Notes: generated from the sequence alone by a model not told the origin. A DNA stretch of 13,076 nt from Pigoraptor vietnamica (GCA_943704525.1 CALSCQ010001367.1:1-13076); one strand, 5' to 3'. Positions 1-13,068 are shown, counted from the stretch's first letter. Translations and numbers: made by a program.

Positions 1-93
1 CACCCCCCCCCCCCCCCCCCCCCCCCCCCAACACACACACACACACACACAAACACACCCTAGTCTCATACACTCGTTATAACAAACGCGTAC
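1..93 (-). other. Partial intron 2 of the NSE4-like gene with poly-C and AC runs
   Basis: Downstream of the donor GTACGC at 93-88 the remaining sequence is intronic. On the sense strand it becomes a GT dinucleotide run and then a G27 homopolymer. No acceptor is seen before the window edge. Confidence 0.7.
3..50. repeat. C27 homopolymer followed by an AC repeat
   Basis: Positions 3-29 are an uninterrupted C run and 30-50 an AC dinucleotide run. They lie in an intron of the NSE4-like gene, where the sense strand reads GT. The homopolymer at the extreme edge may mark an assembly limit. Confidence 0.9.
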
Positions 94-492
94 CTTGACG
101 AAAAGTATCGGCCGACTTCTTAAGCAGTTCGTTGAGCTTTTCGTCGTCCCCTTCGACGAGGCTGTGGCGATGCTCTGTGGACCCCCCAAAAATGAGGCAT
201 CAAAAAAACATCAGCAATAGCACCACACGCCCTCAACGCCAGGAGAAGAAAGTCTTGTGACTTGTGGACAACGCCGAGCGGAACATCAGGCTCCGAACTG
301 CAATTACGACAGTTGCAACTCAGAATTAATGCTCCCCAAGCACCCACGTTCGAGCTCATTCTGAATGCCGCGGTACGTGTGGCGAATCTCCTGGCGCTCG
401 CGGCGCGACTGGTCGCCCATCACCTCGTGCGCGGTCCCCGACGGTCCCTCGCCGGCGTCGTCCTCGGCGCGCGGCCGCTTTTGCCGCGACAT
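94..492 (-). CDS. NSE4: NSE4-like kleisin subunit of SMC5/6, 5' part only
   Basis: This is the N-terminal part of a protein resembling NSE4, the kleisin that bridges SMC5 and SMC6 with NSE1 and NSE3 in the nuclear DNA-repair complex. Exon 1 runs 492-348 and exon 2 174-94; both end in phase 1, with donors GTGGGT and GTACGC and a CCACAG acceptor. The 75 visible residues start with a basic/acidic leader (MSRQKRPRAEDD). They continue through the family-like stretch RQEIRHTYRGIQNELEQ (residues 33-49), and a helical segment of the type DDEKLNELLKKSADTF follows (about residues 58-73). This matches the N-terminal NSE4 region that contacts the SMC neck (known for the family). The start at 492 has a good context (GCAGCCATG), although the frame is open upstream. 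The gene continues off the left edge. It is divergent from coactosin. The call rests on a short match, so other helical proteins are not fully excluded. Confidence 0.72.
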
Positions 493-678
493 GGCTGCGA
501 TCTGCCCACACCGAACTAACGGAGTGGAAGCGAGAATCCTTCTGCCGCAAGCAGCGCGAGAGCGTGCGCGAGGCCTTGGTGTGTGAGTCCTTCTCCCTCG
601 TCTTTCTTGGTGTTTGGCCAAGGTGGCACTGACGGACGCGAAGTGTAACTGCTTGCAGGGGTACTGAACTGCTTGGTT

Positions 679-687
679 GGCGGGAAA
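679..687 (-). promoter_or_regulatory. E2F-type site (TTTCCCGCC)
   Basis: The minus strand reads TTTCCCGCC, an exact fit to the E2F/DP consensus TTT(C/G)(C/G)CGC. It lies 187 bases upstream of the NSE4-like start. An S-phase regulator fits a chromosome-maintenance gene. Binding is inferred from the motif only. Confidence 0.45.
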
Positions 688-722
688 TATTCTGCCGAGT
701 TCTCGGAATGAATGCATTTTTC

Positions 723-731
723 TATATATAA
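723..731. promoter_or_regulatory. TATA-like element
   Basis: TATATATAA reads as a TATA box on the plus strand and nearly so on the minus strand (TTATATATA). It could therefore serve either divergent gene. It is 231 bases from the NSE4-like start and 314 from the coactosin start, so it implies a long or spliced leader. Confidence 0.35.
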
Positions 732-846
732 CTTCTATTCTCGCTATTGCCATATATAGGTATGATTTCAAGGAAATATCATAAATGGCTAAGACGCACC
801 CCGTGTGTGTGGCTAGCTCCCCCGGATGTCGTCCTTGTTTACCGAC

Positions 847-915
847 ACAACCCACACACACACTGGAGCACGCACGCAGCTATGCACACACTGCACACAC
901 ACACACGCACACCAC
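847..915 (+). repeat. Interrupted CA-rich microsatellite
   Basis: Short CA runs interrupted by TGG, TG and GC steps lie upstream of coactosin, in the possible 5' UTR intron. Predicted Thr/His-rich peptides from this stretch are low-complexity translation artefacts. Confidence 0.8.
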
Positions 916-1044
916 AGCGACACATACGGCGACTGTGCGACACGCAGAGTTGTTTTAAGAGCGCACGTTCACATGGGCTGGGATGGTATCTCTGTCCAAG
1001 CGAGCTTGACAAGCGACCACACCCACACAACACATACAGTCAAA

Positions 1045-2853
1045 ATGGTGGACGTTTCGGACTCGTCCCTGGCCGAGGCCGTTCTGGACCTCAAGAACGA
1101 CAGCACCTCGACGGACTGGTGCGTTTGAACGGCTTGGTGTCCATGTGCGCTAATCGGGACACATAACGCACATTGCCGTGCTCGTTGCGAAGTGGTGCGT
1201 CTTGTTTGTGTGGAACTAACAGTGGCTGAATTGCATGGCTCGTTTGACTCTGCCCAGGATTGCCTTTGGCTACAAGGACAAGACGAAGATCAGCCTCGCT
1301 GGGAAGGGCTCTGGCGGCCACGCGGAGCTCATGAACTTCCTTAACAACGGCAAGGACCAGGTGTGCGTGCGCGCGGTGTGGTGTGTGTATGTGTATATGT
1401 GTGTGTGTGTATGTCTATGTGTGCGTGTGTGTGATTGTGCGTGCGTGCGTGCGTGTGTGTGTATTATTGAGTTGCAGTGATAACACGTGCTTCAGTGCAC
1501 TTTGAAAGCGAGACGATGTGTCCTGACGTGCTTTTGCCTTTGCAGGTCTATTATGCCACGCTGCGCTTGGTGGATGGTGACCAGGAGAGCCGCCGCATCA
1601 AGTTCGTCTTCCTCACATGGTACGCACACTTGCGTCCTTCCGCCCCCATTTTCTTTCCCTCTTGCCCATTACTTTCTATCACTGTGGCACCGCTGTCGAC
1701 TGTTGCGTGTGTTCTACTGTGGCGCCCTGGGTTACCCGTGAGTGACCATGGTGGCCTCCCTTCGCCTGAATACCTCTGTCTTAAATGGAACGTAAATGAA
1801 TGCGTGCGTAGGGTCGGCGAGAACGTCGGCGGTCTTGCCAAGGGCCGCGTCTCGACGCACAAGCCGCTCGTCGCCGGTGTCGTCGGGGTGAGTGCTTAAT
1901 GTCGGTGTGCCATGCGATATTTTAGAAGGTTTTCCATTTCGAATCTTTTTTCCCCCATCGTTTCAGTTCTCTGTTTGTTCGCTCAATCTGACCTGTGTCC
2001 CCATTCGTTTCACTCGGCAGCAATTCCACGTGGAGCTCCGCGTCGAGAACACGAAGGAGGCGACGGAGGAGATTATCCGCAAGAAGATCAAGCAGGCCCA
2101 GGTGGGGGGGATATGCCATTATGACCATTGCGCGCAGAGGGAAGCGCACGGAAGTGCACAAACACGTGTGCTCACTCGAGCGGCCCATTGTGTTTTGCAG
2201 GGCGCTGACTACGACACGGGCTCCAACAAGAACGGGTACCAGAAGAACACGGACATCAAGAAGACGGTGGGTCATTCTCTTTGTCTCTCTGCATTCAGTC
2301 GAATGGCCCATCCACTTCGGGCTTCTTCATTCAGACTTGTGGCGTTGCTGTTGGTGTTCGTGCCGCAACTGTCTGCTAGTCCGTGGCATTCGTCACATGG
2401 GATCAAATTTTTCTGACCTTTGTGTCGTCCACTCGTCAGGCCATGAGCGCGTACTCTCAGAAGGAGAAGGAGGGCAACATTGGTGGCGTCGTCTACGTGA
2501 CGACGGCTCTGCCCCAGACGACGCCCGTCGACCTCGGTGGCCGCGCCATGGTCGCCCCGCCCAGCGATGCCAAGAAGGTCAGTTCTGTGCATTCGTTCTG
2601 CAGACATTGTGAACGACGTCACATTTCCTCTCGTTTTGACTGACGCGCTCACTCTTTTCCCGTTCGCCAGAACATCAAGATGCTCGACTCGAGCAAGTTT
2701 GAGGGGAAGGCGTCGCCCCTTCCGTCGCCCCAGCCCACGCGCAAGTCTGATGCGTCGTTCGACGAGGGCGCCGTCTCGAAGCTCTCGGTGGACGACGAGC
2801 GGCCGGAGTCCTCGAACGCCGGCGAAGCAGAGGCCGCTGCCGACGACGAGTGA
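1045..2853 (+). CDS. COTL1: Coactosin (ADF-H domain F-actin-binding protein) with extended C-terminus
   Basis: Coactosin binds actin filaments and antagonises capping in the cytoplasm. Eight exons: 1045-1118, 1258-1360, 1546-1619, 1812-1887, 2021-2101, 2201-2266, 2440-2577, 2671-2853. They encode 264 residues and all phases agree. The ADF-H domain covers about residues 3-135. It includes DWIAFGY (24-30), GKGSGGHAEL (40-49), GDQESRRIKFVFLTW (70-84) and VGENVGGLAK (85-94). Lys78 aligns with the lysine shown to be needed for F-actin binding in vertebrate coactosin-like protein. The GADYDTG stretch after the domain also resembles amoebozoan coactosin. The remaining tail to residue 264 is about twice the usual extension: a central TTALPQTTPVDLGG region, then a Ser/Pro-rich part ending in acidic EAAADDE. 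The start was chosen because MVDVSDSSL matches the family N-terminus and AAAATGG is a good context. Confidence 0.93.
1376..1466 (+). repeat. GT/TGCG-rich repeat in coactosin intron 2
   Basis: Imperfect GT and GTGC runs begin within 15 bases of the intron 2 donor (1361) and fill roughly half of the 185-base intron. The sense strand carries GT. Confidence 0.85.
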
Positions 2854-2896
2854 TGGAGTCGACCGCGTGCTACCCTCGCTGGGATATTTTTTGCAC

Positions 2897-2902
2897 AGTA
2901 AA
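2897..2902 (+). promoter_or_regulatory. Candidate poly(A) signal AGTAAA for coactosin
   Basis: AGTAAA is a known variant of AATAAA. It lies 44 bases after the coactosin stop and is followed by T- and GT-containing sequence. No AATAAA is present nearby. Confidence 0.35.
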
Positions 2903-3022
2903 AATTGGCGTTTTCCAGAACGGAAACTTTTTTGGGATCTTCCTCACGTGCTGTTACCACAGTGTTACCCCGAACCTCGTACTTTCTGCGTTGAAGGTGT
3001 GCACACGCGTGCACACACAGAC

Positions 3023-3158
<136 letters not shown>

Positions 3159-3189
3159 CAATTTGGTAACTGCTGTGCTCTGTCCGGTT

Positions 3190-3211
3190 GGTGGTGTGAG
3201 GGTGGTGTGAG
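3190..3211 (+). repeat. Two tandem copies of GGTGGTGTGAG
   Basis: The 11-base unit occurs at 3190-3200 and again at 3201-3211 without a spacer. It lies upstream of the deacetylase TATA-like element. Confidence 0.8.
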
Positions 3212-3340
3212 GGTTTGAAGTGGGCTTGATTACCAGCGAGTACGAGCCCCTCTTTACGACGACGCTTCCACAGCATGCCGTGTGCCAGGACGCCAGCGCT
3301 CCTGCTACGCACTTTTGTCACACAGACGTGCGTGTCAGAT

Positions 3341-3352
3341 TATTTAAAATAT
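3341..3352 (+). promoter_or_regulatory. TATA-like element of the deacetylase gene
   Basis: TATTTAAAATAT stands out in otherwise G+C-balanced sequence, 57 bases upstream of the ATG at 3409. A start site about 30 bases downstream would leave a short leader, which is typical of compact protist genes. Confidence 0.5.
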
Positions 3353-3408
3353 CCCTCTCCAAGATCCCTGTGTCACTGTCGCATCTCTGTTTGTTGTGAG
3401 ACATCGCC

Positions 3409-7537
<4,129 letters not shown>

Positions 7538-7725
7538 GGGCAACGCGCGTTGGACTTCGTCGAACGATGCAGTTTGTGTGCGTGCTATGTGGGTGCTTTA
7601 TGTGCGTGCACCACGAGCGCATTACAAATACACCGTTGGATCCCTGCCATATTAAGCAAGTGATGGGTTGCAGTTACCAGAGAGCAAAATTGCTGTGGCA
7701 GGTGTTTGTTATTAAGACGGACTTT
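7538..7725. other. Short convergent intergenic gap
   Basis: These 188 bases separate the deacetylase stop from the DNase II stop and must hold both 3' ends. Only a weak AATACA (7627-7632) is visible as a possible plus-strand poly(A) signal. Confidence 0.5.
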
Positions 7726-9555
7726 TTAAAACATGGCAAGAGCGACCGCAACTGCAAACGAGAGCGTGAAGACGACTGCCGTGGACGCGCGGAGCACGCT
7801 GAAGTCGCCGAGCCACGTCGCCGGAGGACCTGAGGGGATGCCGAGTCAATGGGATATTCCTTCGCTCACAGCACGGAGGCACAACATTTCGCACAAACAC
7901 GGCTAACAAAACAACCGACAGCGCACGCAGAGAGAGTTACGCGTCTGACTCACCCGGATCGACGCCGGCCTCGACAGTGTCCGCCTGCTCCGTCATCGTG
8001 ATCTCCTCCTTCGCGACCGTCGCGCACGTGTCACTGGCCGACGGGGGATTGCTCGGCTTCTCGTAGTCGTCGATAAGGGCGCGGAACTGCTTGTAAATGT
8101 TGCACGATGTCACGCAGAGTGTGCCGCCGCCGCGCGTGAACTGCGACTTCTGCTTGTTGATGTCACCGACACAGACGATAGCCTTGGAGGGGGAGAGAGA
8201 AACGGCCCACTTCGAGTGATCGCGCGACTCGGTCCACGTGTAGCTGCGGGAGGCAGTGACCAGACAGCGTGGTGCCCCCTTGTCAACATCGTGTGTGGTA
8301 AAACGCGCAAGTGACCAGACAGCAAAATAAATGGGCGTGAAGAAGGAGAGACCGCAAGAGAAGGAGAGATAAGAGTGTTCGCCATTACCCTGTCTTCGGA
8401 TCCTTGTAATCGATCGCGTTAATCGCCTCGTACTGAACGGATGGCTTGAGGTACGACTTCTCGAGGGGACGCATCCACGACTGGATAATCAGATCCGTCT
8501 TGAGGTTGGGCCCGACGAGCGCAGAGTAGAGGTCCTTGCCCCACTTGGCATTCTTCGCGAAGCTCGCAAAGGTGACGCCGCCGCGCGTCGTGATCTTGGC
8601 CACGGCCGACCCTCCGGTCTTCGTCAGGCGCGTGCCGCCGAGGAACGCGGCCATGTTGGGCGCCGCCGACGCAAAGTCTGAACGGCTGTCATAGACCTGC
8701 GCGTGATGGCATGAGGCACGAGCGATAGAGATGCAACACGGAGACTCCTTCTGACACGTAAAATTCGAAACGCGAACAGGGGGGTTGGGGAGAAGGAGGA
8801 TGGACGGTGAAGGGCGCAATGGTACCTGCGGGTTGTAGTACTGCAGCTGCGTCCCGACAACGTCGATGTTCTTGGCGTCGAGGCTGACGCAGAGGAACGA
8901 CTGGCCGTAGATGACGCCGTTGAGGGGGACGGTGTACGTCTTGCTGGTCGCAGGTCCGTCGGTGAACTTGGGCATCGAGTGCACGAGCCAGAAGCCGCCG
9001 GCGGCCGTGTAGCCGATAATGCCCTTCGCGTGCGCGTAATAAGAGGACGTCTTCTCCTTCAGCTGGTCGTTGTAGAAGGCATACGCGTAGCTCTTGGGGC
9101 TCTGAGAAAGGGAGAACGGAGACCATTTATCAATTGTGGTGTGCTTACCGTGCTGGAAGAAAGGCATACGGCAGTCCCTCACACAGCAGCGCACTGTAAT
9201 CTTCATACATGCACACGCGCGCGTGCATTGGTAAGGAAAGAGAAGGACCACGAAGAAGCAGCCGGTTACAAAGAGAACTCGCCTTGAGAATCTGCGTGAC
9301 GGTGCGTCCCGGTGCGCTCGTGTCGTCGTCGAGGCCCTTATTCGGCACCACAAACGTCGGCCTGTTGCTATCCATGTACATGTAGCCGACGCCCGAAGAC
9401 GCGCTGGGGTCGCTCGACTCGGGAATCTTGGGGTACTTGAGCACGATCCACCAGTCGACGTTCGTTCCGCTCTCGCCGATGCAGCTGGGCTGTGCCTGGG
9501 CGGTCGCTGCGAGCAGGACGAGGCCGAGGGCCAGCGACACGCACGCACGCGCCAT
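7726..9555 (-). CDS. DNASE2: DNase II with signal peptide and hydrophobic C-terminal tail
   Basis: DNase II is a metal-independent acid endonuclease that cuts DNA in lysosomes or phagosomes. Exons 9555-9283, 9101-8826, 8696-8389, 8243-7954 and 7829-7726 give 416 residues. The signal peptide is residues 1-22. Family signatures are NVDWWIVLKYP (32-42), AYAFYNDQ (97-104), HAKG (115-118), GGFWLVHSMPKF (126-137), FASFAKNAKWGKDLYS, and DHSKW (294-298) followed by CVGD and RGGGTLC. His115, His132 and His295 are all present at the catalytic positions known for human DNase II-alpha. Intron 1 has a GC donor (AAG/GCGAGT). Exon 5 encodes Gly383 to Phe416 and ends in an 18-residue hydrophobic stretch. This suggests a GPI signal or tail anchor, unusual for this family. 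Retaining intron 4 would instead stop at 7937 with a soluble 387-residue form. The ATG context is GCAACATGG. Confidence 0.93.
7830..7953 (-). other. DNase II intron 4, possible switch between anchored and soluble forms
   Basis: Donor GTGAGT at 7953-7948 is a full consensus, and the acceptor CCCCTCAG ends at 7830, with TTGAC as a branch-point candidate. Splicing joins Gly383 to a hydrophobic tail. Without splicing, a TAA at 7939-7937 ends the protein four codons after Gly383. Confidence 0.7.
9102..9282 (-). other. GC-AG intron (DNase II intron 1)
   Basis: The family alignment requires the join ...TVTQILK / SPKSYAYAF in phase 0, which puts the donor at AAG/GCGAGT. No nearby GT keeps the frame. 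The acceptor is TTTCTCAG. Confidence 0.85.
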
Positions 9556-9802
9556 GTTGCCTTCTCGCTCCTCTCGTACGGTGCAACACGCACGAAAGTA
9601 TGAACAGCAAAGCACACGCTTTGCGCTTCCTTTGCGGGGCTCTTTTATGAGCCACGCCGACGAACGCGCCGTTTGTTTTGGACCCATATTGGGTTAATTG
9701 TACCGCACACGCACCTTTTTCGGCATAGCAACGAACTGTCTAATAGGCTGCGTCCGGACATGCGGATCTCGCCGGCCTCCAGTAAGTCACACGTCTCTCT
9801 CT
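9556..9802. other. Intergenic gap between IVD stop and DNase II start
   Basis: The two minus-strand genes are in tandem, 247 bases apart. The gap holds the DNase II TATA-like element and a GTCCGGAC palindrome (9752-9759). No other gene is seen, and no clear poly(A) signal for IVD. Confidence 0.55.
9642..9648 (-). promoter_or_regulatory. TATA-like element of DNase II
   Basis: The minus strand reads CATAAAAG, 87-93 bases upstream of the DNase II ATG, in an otherwise G+C-rich stretch. The spacing fits a start site about 60 bases before the ATG. Confidence 0.45.
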
Positions 9803-12199
9803 TTACTTATACATGGCGTTGAACGCACGCCCGATAACCATGCGACGAACTTCGCTCGTGCCCGCGCCAATCTCATACAGCTTGGCATCGCGCAGAATGC
9901 GACCCGTCGGATAGTCGTTGATGTACCCGTTGCCACCTGTCGGCGACGGTGTCAGCCCTTGTCACTGGCGAAACGATGCACACAAGGCATTGCAGTACAC
10001 ACCAAGGCACTGGATGGCGTCAAGAGCAACCTGCGTGGCACTCTCCGCAGCGTAGAGAATCACTCCGGCGCAATCCTGATAAGGGCGACGAATCAGCAAC
10101 CCTTCGAAGACGCCGAGCACAAGACCACGCGAGGCACGCTCCTCCACTGCTGACTCACCTTGGGGTCAATCTGGCCGCGGTCGCAAGCCCGCGCAACCGA
10201 GTAGAGGTAGAGGCGGCTCGTCATGAGACGCGTGTACATGTCAGCCATCTTGCCTTGAAGGAACTACAGCACGAAAACAAGCGTTAGCTTTGAACAATTC
10301 CAATTCAAATCCCTTCTCCTTGCACGCACCTGGAACGTGCCGATCTTCTGGCCGAACTGCTCGCGCGTGTGCACGTAGGGCAGCGTGATGTCCATTGCCG
10401 CCTGCATGAGGCTGCGCGCGGGTACGAAAGAAGATGAGTATCAATTATAAAAACTGCGGACAGTACGTCCACACGAAAAGCGAGACTCACCCGACGGGAC
10501 CGCCAGCAAGCACGCAACGCTCAAGGTCGAGACCGCTCATGAGGACGTACACGCCCTTGTTGAGGTGGCCGAGAACGTTCTCCTCTGCGGCGAAAGTGAT
10601 GCAATGGCGTCAGGCGCAGACCAGGCAATTCTGTTGATGCCACAGCACACACGACGTCCACGCACCGGGCACGCGGCAGTCCTCGAAGATCAGCTCGCAC
10701 GTGTTGGAGCCGCGCATGCCGAGCTTGTCGAGCTTCTGGGCCGTCGAGAACCCCTTGAAGCCCTGCCACGACAGAAACGGTCGTCAATACACACTCACGC
10801 AAGGCAGGTCAAAAATTCAACGGGTCGATTGATATTGGAGCAGAGAGAAAAAACTTATGCGCGCAATCCCCCACCTTCTCAATGAGGAACGCGGTGACAC
10901 CCTTCGGCCCTGCGTTGGGCTCCGTCTTCGCATAGACGACGAGGACGTCGGCGTCCGGACCGTTCGTGATCTGTCGAACCATCGAGATGGCGGCAGTCGG
11001 CATGTGACCACTTTTGTTTGTACAAGGAGGTTGTGAAATGCAGAGAAAGAGACATTTTACGCACCCAAAACTTGTTGCCGTTGAGGACGTACTCGTTGCC
11101 TGCGATGGACGTCCACACAAAATCACGCGTCAGTGCCGAACAAAGAGACCAAGCGGTTGTAAGCGCGAGACGAAGCATTGAAGATTGGCGGACTGAGCGT
11201 ACCCTTTCTGACGGCCGTGAGGCGCATGGACACGACATCGGAACCCGAGCCAGGCTCGCTCATCGCAAGCGCGCCCATGTGCTCGCCGTTAAGGAGCTGC
11301 GGGTGCAACAGGCGCAAATAGCACTCAGCACCCTCAACACGCAAACACACATGCACGTACACACATGCACAAACACACGTGCGTACCCGCACACGCGCAC
11401 ACACGTACACCAACCAACGAACACGCGCACACAAAAGATCATAGTCAGCCGCACGCGGTCGAAGAACTTGAACTCTCATGACACACAAACCTTCGGCAGG
11501 TACTTCTGCTTCTGCTTTTCGTTGCCGTTTCGGACGATCTGGTTGACGCAGAGGTTCGAATGGGCGCCGTAGCTGAGAGCGATGGACCCGCTCGCGCTGC
11601 AATCGCACGATACGTTAAGCACAACACATACACACACTCACTCAGACGCGATACGTTGAGCACGACAAGCTCAACGTACACACACACACACACTCACACG
11701 CACGCACGCACGCACACACACACATTACACACACACGCGCACGCACACACACACACACACAAGTCGCGTAAACGCACCGGCTAATCTCCTCCATGACAAT
11801 GCAGTGCTCGAGATAGCCGAGGGCAGTGCCGCCGTACTTCTCCGGCGCGGTGATGCCGAGGAGTCCAAGCGATCCCATGTCCTTCCAGAACTGGCGGAGG
11901 TTCTTAAAGTCGTTCGTGCGGTCGATCTCGTTCGCAAACGGCGCAAGCTTCTCCTGGCAGAACTTGTGCACCGTGTCGCGCAGCTGAGTGCGTTCAATGT
12001 AACAGGTGGTCGTCGTCAGAAGGCACGCAAAAACAAATGACAGTGAGAGTGCGTAGGCGGCACTTGCCTCCCGCTGCGAGTCCGTAAGGCCGGTGATGCC
12101 GTCCACATTGAAAGTCGCCATTCCGCGCGTGTGGACGGCGGGGATCGCAACACGCGTCGCCGACGCACGCAGCGCGCCGAGGCCCATGCGAAGTGCCAT
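9803..12199 (-). CDS. IVD: Isovaleryl-CoA dehydrogenase, mitochondrial
   Basis: This FAD enzyme oxidises isovaleryl-CoA to 3-methylcrotonyl-CoA in leucine breakdown in the mitochondrial matrix and passes electrons to ETF. Twelve exons: 12199-12068, 11983-11778, 11596-11491, 11296-11203, 11099-11065, 10970-10875, 10762-10666, 10584-10491, 10411-10330, 10263-10159, 10075-10003, 9936-9803. They give 417 residues, close to the usual length. Residues 1-28 are Arg-rich with no acidic residue, as in a presequence. Diagnostic stretches are [41 protein letters not shown] (the acyl-CoA dehydrogenase signature), [43 protein letters not shown] with the catalytic Glu277, and [12 protein letters not shown] near the C-terminus. 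Glu in the GLDLER position is specific to IVD among acyl-CoA dehydrogenases. Intron 1 has a GC donor (GAG/GCAAGT). No missing exon or break was found. Confidence 0.97.
11341..11432 (-). repeat. CA/GT-rich repeat in IVD intron 3
   Basis: Imperfect CA runs on the plus strand (GT on the IVD sense strand) occupy the middle of the 194-base intron 11297-11490. Interruptions include GTAC and GCGC steps. Confidence 0.85.
11608..11666 (-). repeat. Imperfect direct repeat, 41-base period, in IVD intron 2
   Basis: CGATACGTTRAGCACRAC occurs at 11608-11625 and 11649-11666 (16 of 18 bases identical), close to the acceptor of intron 2. It looks like a local tandem duplication that includes CA-rich sequence. 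Confidence 0.75.
11678..11762 (-). repeat. CA/GT-rich repeat in IVD intron 2
   Basis: CA and GCAC runs on the plus strand are GT and GTGC on the sense strand. They begin about 15 bases after the donor at 11777 and extend through half of the 181-base intron. Confidence 0.9.
11984..12067 (-). other. GC-AG intron (IVD intron 1), 84 bases
   Basis: The family alignment requires SQRE / LRDTV in phase 0, so the donor is GAG/GCAAGT, the classic GC-donor consensus. The acceptor is GCACTCAG. The intron is a multiple of three with no in-frame stop, so retention would insert 28 residues. Confidence 0.88.
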
Positions 12200-12472
12200 T
12201 TTAACTGCGAGCTGTTGCGTGCAACGTTGGTGACCGATAAGCAGCAGCGCGCAATGAAAAAATTACTGCGCAACTGTCACTGGCGAAAAATTATGGAGAA
12301 GCCTTACCCTTGTTCCGATTCCCGAAAGAAGAGAGACTGCTCGCGTGTGTGAGCGCCTGTGTTTTCTCCGCGCGACGACGACGACGTCGAAAGCTCAAAG
12401 CAGCAAGTTGGCGTTTGGCAGACGTGGTGTCAGGTGACCACTCCACGCCGAATTGTCCGGACACCAGAAACA

Positions 12473-12480
12473 TGACGTCA
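12473..12480. promoter_or_regulatory. CRE-type site (TGACGTCA)
   Basis: A perfect 8-base CREB/ATF consensus lies inside the 12-base palindrome CATGACGTCATG (12471-12482), 274 bases upstream of the IVD ATG. Binding by a bZIP factor is inferred from the motif. Confidence 0.45.
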
Positions 12481-12618
12481 TGATTTCAACACGAGAGAAT
12501 TTCCCTTTTTGGCGAATTTTTTCGCGTTTGAAACGGTAGCCATTTTTGGGCTCATTTGCGCGGCCAAAAATTTCCCTCTCTTCATCGGATTCCGATCGGG
12601 AATTTCCGTTTACAGTCT

Positions 12619-12750
12619 CACTATGGCTTAACTATAGAACAGCGCCTCTCTTTTCTCTCTCCTTTTTCTCTCCTTTTCTCTCCCTCACCCTCACTATGGC
12701 GTTAACTATGGAGCCCGCAAGTGATCCGTTCACTATGGCTTAGCTATTGG
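12619..12750 (+). repeat. Three dispersed copies of CACTATGGC(G)TTARCTAT
   Basis: Copies lie at 12619-12637, 12692-12712 and 12731-12750, starting 73 and 39 bases apart. The unit has an imperfect dyad (CTAT...ATAG at its ends), which suits a bound protein dimer. Spacer sequences are unrelated CT-rich runs. Confidence 0.75.
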
Positions 12751-13068
12751 GCGTTCCTCTCCTTCTCGCCGATTCGCTGGCTGTCGCGTCAGTCACGCGT
12801 CGCCGCATCACTGGGCTCGACGTCGCCCTGCTACACTCTCTCGCTGTCGCGCCGATTGGCATCTTCCCTCTCGCGCTCTCTCTTTACAAAAACACGTGCT
12901 TCTCTCGAGAAAAGTGTGCGGGGACGCGACAACGTCCCCAAAGCCTCGATTTTCTCCGTTTTTCGTTTCTAATTTCGTACGGAAAATACGAGTTAACGGG
13001 TTGCGAAATTTGCGAAATTTTTTCTCGCATCGTTATCGTTTGACGATTTTTTTATTTTCCGCCGCGCT

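Larger units (their letters stand above)
493..1044. other. Divergent promoter region between NSE4-like and coactosin genes
   Basis: This 552-base region has no gene I can support. It holds an E2F-type site at 679-687, a TATATATAA run at 723-731, a CC(A/T)7GG element at 750-760, and CA-rich sequence from about 847 to 915 and 1019-1037. A plausible coactosin 5' UTR intron would run from a donor-like AG/GTATGA at 760 to an acceptor-like CATACAG ending at 1039. That would explain why the TATA run is more than 300 bases from the coactosin start. The UTR intron is inference. Confidence 0.6.

Noticed and set aside
750-760. Possible SRF CArG box near the coactosin gene (attractive for an actin regulator)
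   Set aside because: The element is CC(A/T)7GG, one base too long for the CC(A/T)6GG consensus. The CCATATTGG near 9684 is one base too short.
11338-11762. A repeat array that might be taken for CRISPR or a minisatellite
   Set aside because: The repeats are degenerate dinucleotides inside introns, with no regular spacers.
12506-12534. A CDE/CHR-like or second E2F-like element (TTTGGCGAA ... CGCGTTTGAAA)
   Set aside because: The match is partial, the stretch is A/T-rich enough to give such strings by chance, and the gene it would serve is not in the window.
12747-13043. A 98-codon open frame at the right end
   Set aside because: It lies in CT- and T-rich sequence, overlaps a repeat and other weak frames, and has no recognisable motif or splice support.
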